Shown in pieces: positions 6,443 to 8,119 of a DNA stretch of 8,119 nt. Source of the stretch: OMOG01 sp041485845 (GTDB lineage: Bacteria > Acidobacteriota > Terriglobia > Bryobacterales > Bryobacteraceae). The DNA is taken from NCBI GenBank assembly GCA_041485845.1, contig JBGPKH010000404.1, positions 1-8,119 on the forward strand, given 5' to 3'. Under the pieces are notes generated by a model. That model worked only from the letters and a program-made list of their open reading frames with translations. It was not told the origin of the DNA and searched no databases. The first letter of the stretch is position 1. Each line of letters begins with the position of its first letter. The position numbers and the translations under genes were made by a program.

Positions 6443-7333
6443 TCAGTTGTTCTTAGCGATGGACCGCAGGTACCCCAACAGTCCCGCGTTATTCTCCCCG
6501 CAGGTTCCCAGCGGCGAGCGCATCGGCTCCACCTCGACGTCCAACTCCTCCCGATACCTTCTCTGCGCTTCCGCCACCTGCGCGCCGAAGCCGCACAGGA
6601 TGAGGCGCTCGGCTCGCCGGCCGAAGTTGTCTTCCACGTATACGAACGTGGGCAGCAGAACCGCCGCGATGTCCTCCAGATCGCCGGAGGGCAATTCCAG
6701 GCAGCGCACCAGCTTCAAGAGGCCCTTCTCGCGGACTACTACTGTCAGGACGTGTCCGGTCACCTTGGCCATCACGTTCAGCCCCGCGTCCGGCGCCAAT
6801 TCCAGCGCGGCTATCGACGAGGTGGTGACGAGCCCCGGGATCATCCCGGCCGCGCGGAACGGCGCTTCGTAGCGCGCCACGATCTCGAGCGGCGCCAGCA
6901 CCACCACCACCTCCACCCGCTTGTTGCCGGTCGACTGGGGCCAATAGCTCAGCGCCGCCGATTCCACGTCGAACGGCACGCTGCGCTTCAATCGAAACCG
7001 CACCAGGGAAACCTGCTCCTTGAGGTCGGAGGGAAAATTGTCGAAATCCAGGACCGTCATGCGCGTGCTGAAATCCGGCAGGATCAGCGCCACGTCCTTC
7101 CGTTTCCGTCCCGACTGCGTATTTGCCAGGGCACGGACCGCGAGCGTGAATTCGTCCGGATCGATGACGTTTTCCTTAAGCGGCGAGACCGAAAGCGTGC
7201 CGCTCTTCAAAGCGTGAAACTCCAGCTCGGCCTTGGCGCCGATGCGCGCCGCGGCAATCCCCGCCTCCGAGATCTCGAACGCCATCCCCGGCGGTGGGTC
7301 GCGCAACAGCGATTTGAGACGGTCTAGCAGCAT
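6443..7333 (-). CDS. pilM: PilM-like actin-fold protein, cytoplasmic component of the pilus assembly platform
   Basis: 296 residues from the ATG at 7331-7333 (MLLDRLKSLLRDPPPG). AGGAAGG lies 4 bases upstream, which supports this start. Features fit the PilM/FtsA-like SHS2 family: AFEISEAGIAAARIG near the N-terminus, LPDFSTRMTVLDFDNFPSD then LKEQVSLVRFRLKRSVPFD, and a later domain with VVVREKGLLKLVRCLELP and RLILCGFGAQV. It is shorter than characterised PilM proteins (about 350 or more residues). It should sit under the membrane and bind the PilN N-terminus encoded next. An in-frame ATG at 7457-7459 would add 42 Pro/Gly/Arg-rich residues translated from the repeat region and is unlikely to be the real start. 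The first 16 codons are duplicated upstream in diverged form. Confidence 0.85.
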   Translation of the reverse strand: MLLDRLKSLLRDPPPGMAFEISEAGIAAARIGAKAELEFHALKSGTLSVSPLKENVIDPDEFTLAVRALANTQSGRKRKDVALILPDFSTRMTVLDFDNFPSDLKEQVSLVRFRLKRSVPFDVESAALSYWPQSTGNKRVEVVVVLAPLEIVARYEAPFRAAGMIPGLVTTSSIAALELAPDAGLNVMAKVTGHVLTVVVREKGLLKLVRCLELPSGDLEDIAAVLLPTFVYVEDNFGRRAERLILCGFGAQVAEAQRRYREELDVEVEPMRSPLGTCGENNAGLLGYLRSIAKNN

Positions 7334-7344
7334 GAAACCTTCCT

Positions 7345-7451
7345 GGGGGCCGGGGGCCAGGCTCGCCAAAACGCGAGTGGGCCGGGGGCCGGGGGCCAGG
7401 CTCGCCAAAGCACGAGTGGGCCGGGGGCCGGGGATAAACCGGGGGCCGGGG
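7345..7451. repeat. GC-rich 39-bp tandem repeats with internal hairpin, upstream of pilM
   Basis: Two 39-bp units, 7345-7383 and 7384-7422, differ at two positions (7371/7410 and 7373/7412). Each begins with runs of five G separated by CC and contains CTCGCCAAA followed by a CGAG arm, so each can form a small stem (CTCGC with GCGAG in the first). Partial G/C cores follow at 7423-7433 and 7441-7451. The G runs on the plus strand also satisfy a G-quadruplex pattern between 7418 and 7451. The block separates two copies of the pilM 5' end. It resembles dispersed GC-rich intergenic repeats, which only a genome search could confirm. Confidence 0.85.
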
Positions 7452-7509
7452 AAAGACATTCCCCCGGCGGTGGGTCCCGCAAAATCGACTTGAGCTTATC
7501 TAGCAACAT
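7451..7509 (-). pseudogene. Diverged, frameshifted duplicate of the pilM 5' end
   Basis: An ATG at 7507-7509 opens MLLDKLKSILRDPPPG, which matches the real pilM N-terminus at 14 of 16 residues (39 of 48 bases). Homology continues as ATGTCTTTC against ATGGCGTTC after a 2-base insertion (GA, 7460-7461) that breaks the frame. Most differences are silent or conservative (Lys/Arg, Ile/Leu), so this copy probably evolved as coding sequence before being cut off. The resulting frame runs on through the GC-rich repeats for 61 codons and stops at 7324-7326, overlapping the true pilM ATG by 10 bases. It lacks a good ribosome site. It could be a relic of a second pilM, a recombination scar, or less likely a short upstream ORF coupled to pilM. 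Confidence 0.7.
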
Positions 7510-7541
7510 GAAATCTCGTCACCGGGCCGAAGGCCACACAA

Positions 7542-7565
7542 CCCCAACCCCTAATCCCCAACCCC
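7542..7565 (-). other. Four-run G-quadruplex motif at the ATPase stop codon
   Basis: Four runs of four C on the plus strand (7542-7545, 7548-7551, 7556-7559, 7562-7565) read as four G-runs on the minus, coding-sense strand. The loops are TT, ATTA and TT. The first G (7565) is the last base of the ATPase TAG stop. The mRNA itself could fold a compact quadruplex just after the ATPase, which might tune downstream expression or pause transcription. The near-tandem GGGGTTGGGG-type sequence also looks like a repeat element. Confidence 0.6.
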
Positions 7566-8119
7566 TAGCCTTCAATAAAGGTCACCTTGTTGATTTCGCG
7601 CAACGTGGTGATTCCCGCCCGCATTTTCGCCACCGCGGATTCCCGCAGGAACGTCATGCCGTCTTCCTTGGCCGCCCGCTTGATCTCGGAAGTCGGCCGC
7701 CTGTTCAGAATCATTTCGCGGATCCGGTCCGTCAAATCCAGCAGCTCGTGAATTGCCGAGCGCCCACGGAACCCGGTGCCGCCGCACTCGAAGCAGCCCG
7801 CTCCTTCCATGAACTGGAAATCCCGCCACTCGTCCGGATTGAGCCCGCTCTCCACCAGCACCGAATCCGGATAGCGCACCGGCCGCTTGCAGTGCTCGCA
7901 GGTCACGCGCACCAGCCGCTGCGCCAGGATGCAGTTCAGCGCCGAGACGAAATTGTACGCCTCCACGCCCATGTTCAGGAACCGCCCCAGCACGTCGAGC
8001 ACGTTGTTGGCGTGAACCGTGGTGAAGACCAGGTGCCCGGTCAGCGCCGAGTTGATGGCGATCTGCGCCGTCTCCTGGTCGCGGATCTCGCCCACCATGA
8101 TCTTGTCGGGATCGTGGCG
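7565..8119 (-). CDS. gspE: GspE/PilB-family secretion or pilus assembly ATPase, C-terminal part (5' end outside window)
   Basis: 184 residues are visible, about the last third of a protein that is usually 550-600 residues. The frame is open to the right edge, beginning RHDPDKIMVGEIRDQET, which holds the Walker B region of PulE-type ATPases. The His box GHLVFTTVHANN (28-39 from the edge) follows, then a tetracysteine zinc site formed by CEHC (74-77) and CFEC (109-112), typical of GspE and PilB. The end, MRAGITTLREINKVTFIEG, is the family C-terminus. The hexamer would hydrolyse ATP at the inner membrane to drive pilus or pseudopilus assembly. The Walker A motif is outside the window. Whether it is GspE or PilB cannot be decided here; the pilMNO neighbours favour a type IV pilus or a hybrid system. 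A 231-base gap with duplicated pilM start and repeats separates it from pilM. Confidence 0.93.
   Translation of the reverse strand, partial: RHDPDKIMVGEIRDQETAQIAINSALTGHLVFTTVHANNVLDVLGRFLNMGVEAYNFVSALNCILAQRLVRVTCEHCKRPVRYPDSVLVESGLNPDEWRDFQFMEGAGCFECGGTGFRGRSAIHELLDLTDRIREMILNRRPTSEIKRAAKEDGMTFLRESAVAKMRAGITTLREINKVTFIEG

Noticed and set aside
6215..7327. 370-codon open frame on the plus strand opposite pilM and pilN
   Set aside because: The translation is Arg/Gln/His-rich without motifs; high GC makes long antisense frames common and pilM/pilN on the other strand are clear.
7457..7459. Upstream in-frame ATG giving a 338-residue PilM
   Set aside because: The extra 42 residues are translated repeat DNA, and a strong AGGAAGG site precedes the ATG at 7331-7333, whose protein begins like the duplicated copy.
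1..8119. Search for CRISPR arrays, tRNA genes, insertion sequences, phage or defence genes
   Set aside because: No regularly spaced repeats, cloverleaf-like sequence, transposase or defence-type domain was seen; the only tandem repeats are those listed.

Overview
The window is GC-rich bacterial chromosome with dense, mostly overlapping genes and no mobile-element, CRISPR, tRNA or rRNA signal. High GC, a compact gspE-pilM-pilN-pilO set with a PilN that begins INLASQPFRRDR, a proline-rich pseudopilin, and a HisKA_3/NarL-type two-component pair together suggest an Acidobacteriota relative (Solibacter/Bryobacter-like). That assignment is inference from gene style; no marker gene in the window settles it.

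Layout. (1) Bases 1-759, minus strand: a TauE/SafE-family membrane permease running off the left edge. (2) Bases 760-1086: a 327-bp divergent intergenic region with several inverted repeats. One is a 9-bp perfect hairpin followed by a short U-rich stretch on the permease side; another is a 7-bp-arm palindrome near its middle. (3) Bases 1087-3119, plus strand: a membrane-bound sensor histidine kinase and its NarL/FixJ-type response regulator, overlapping by one base. (4) Bases 3120-8119, minus strand: a type IV pilus / type II secretion assembly operon. In transcription order it holds a GspE/PilB-type ATPase (cut by the right edge), pilM, pilN, pilO, a PilP/GspC-like proline-rich inner-membrane protein, and a large pseudopilin-like protein with a heptapeptide-repeat insert. 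The response regulator and the pseudopilin converge with stop codons that touch exactly.

How the genes fit together. The ATPase would power pseudopilus or pilus assembly. PilM (cytoplasmic, actin-like) would dock on the N-terminus of PilN. PilN and PilO would form the coiled-coil inner-membrane platform, and the PilP-like protein would link it to a secretin. No secretin, platform protein (PilC/GspF) or major pilin is in the window. The kinase/regulator pair may be unrelated to the pilus operon.

The most unusual stretch is the ATPase-pilM junction (7334-7564). It holds a second, diverged copy of the first ~19 codons of pilM, broken by a 2-base indel, then GC-rich 39-bp tandem repeats that contain small hairpins. 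A four-run G-quadruplex motif overlaps the ATPase stop codon. It looks like a scar of duplication or recombination inside an otherwise tightly packed operon.
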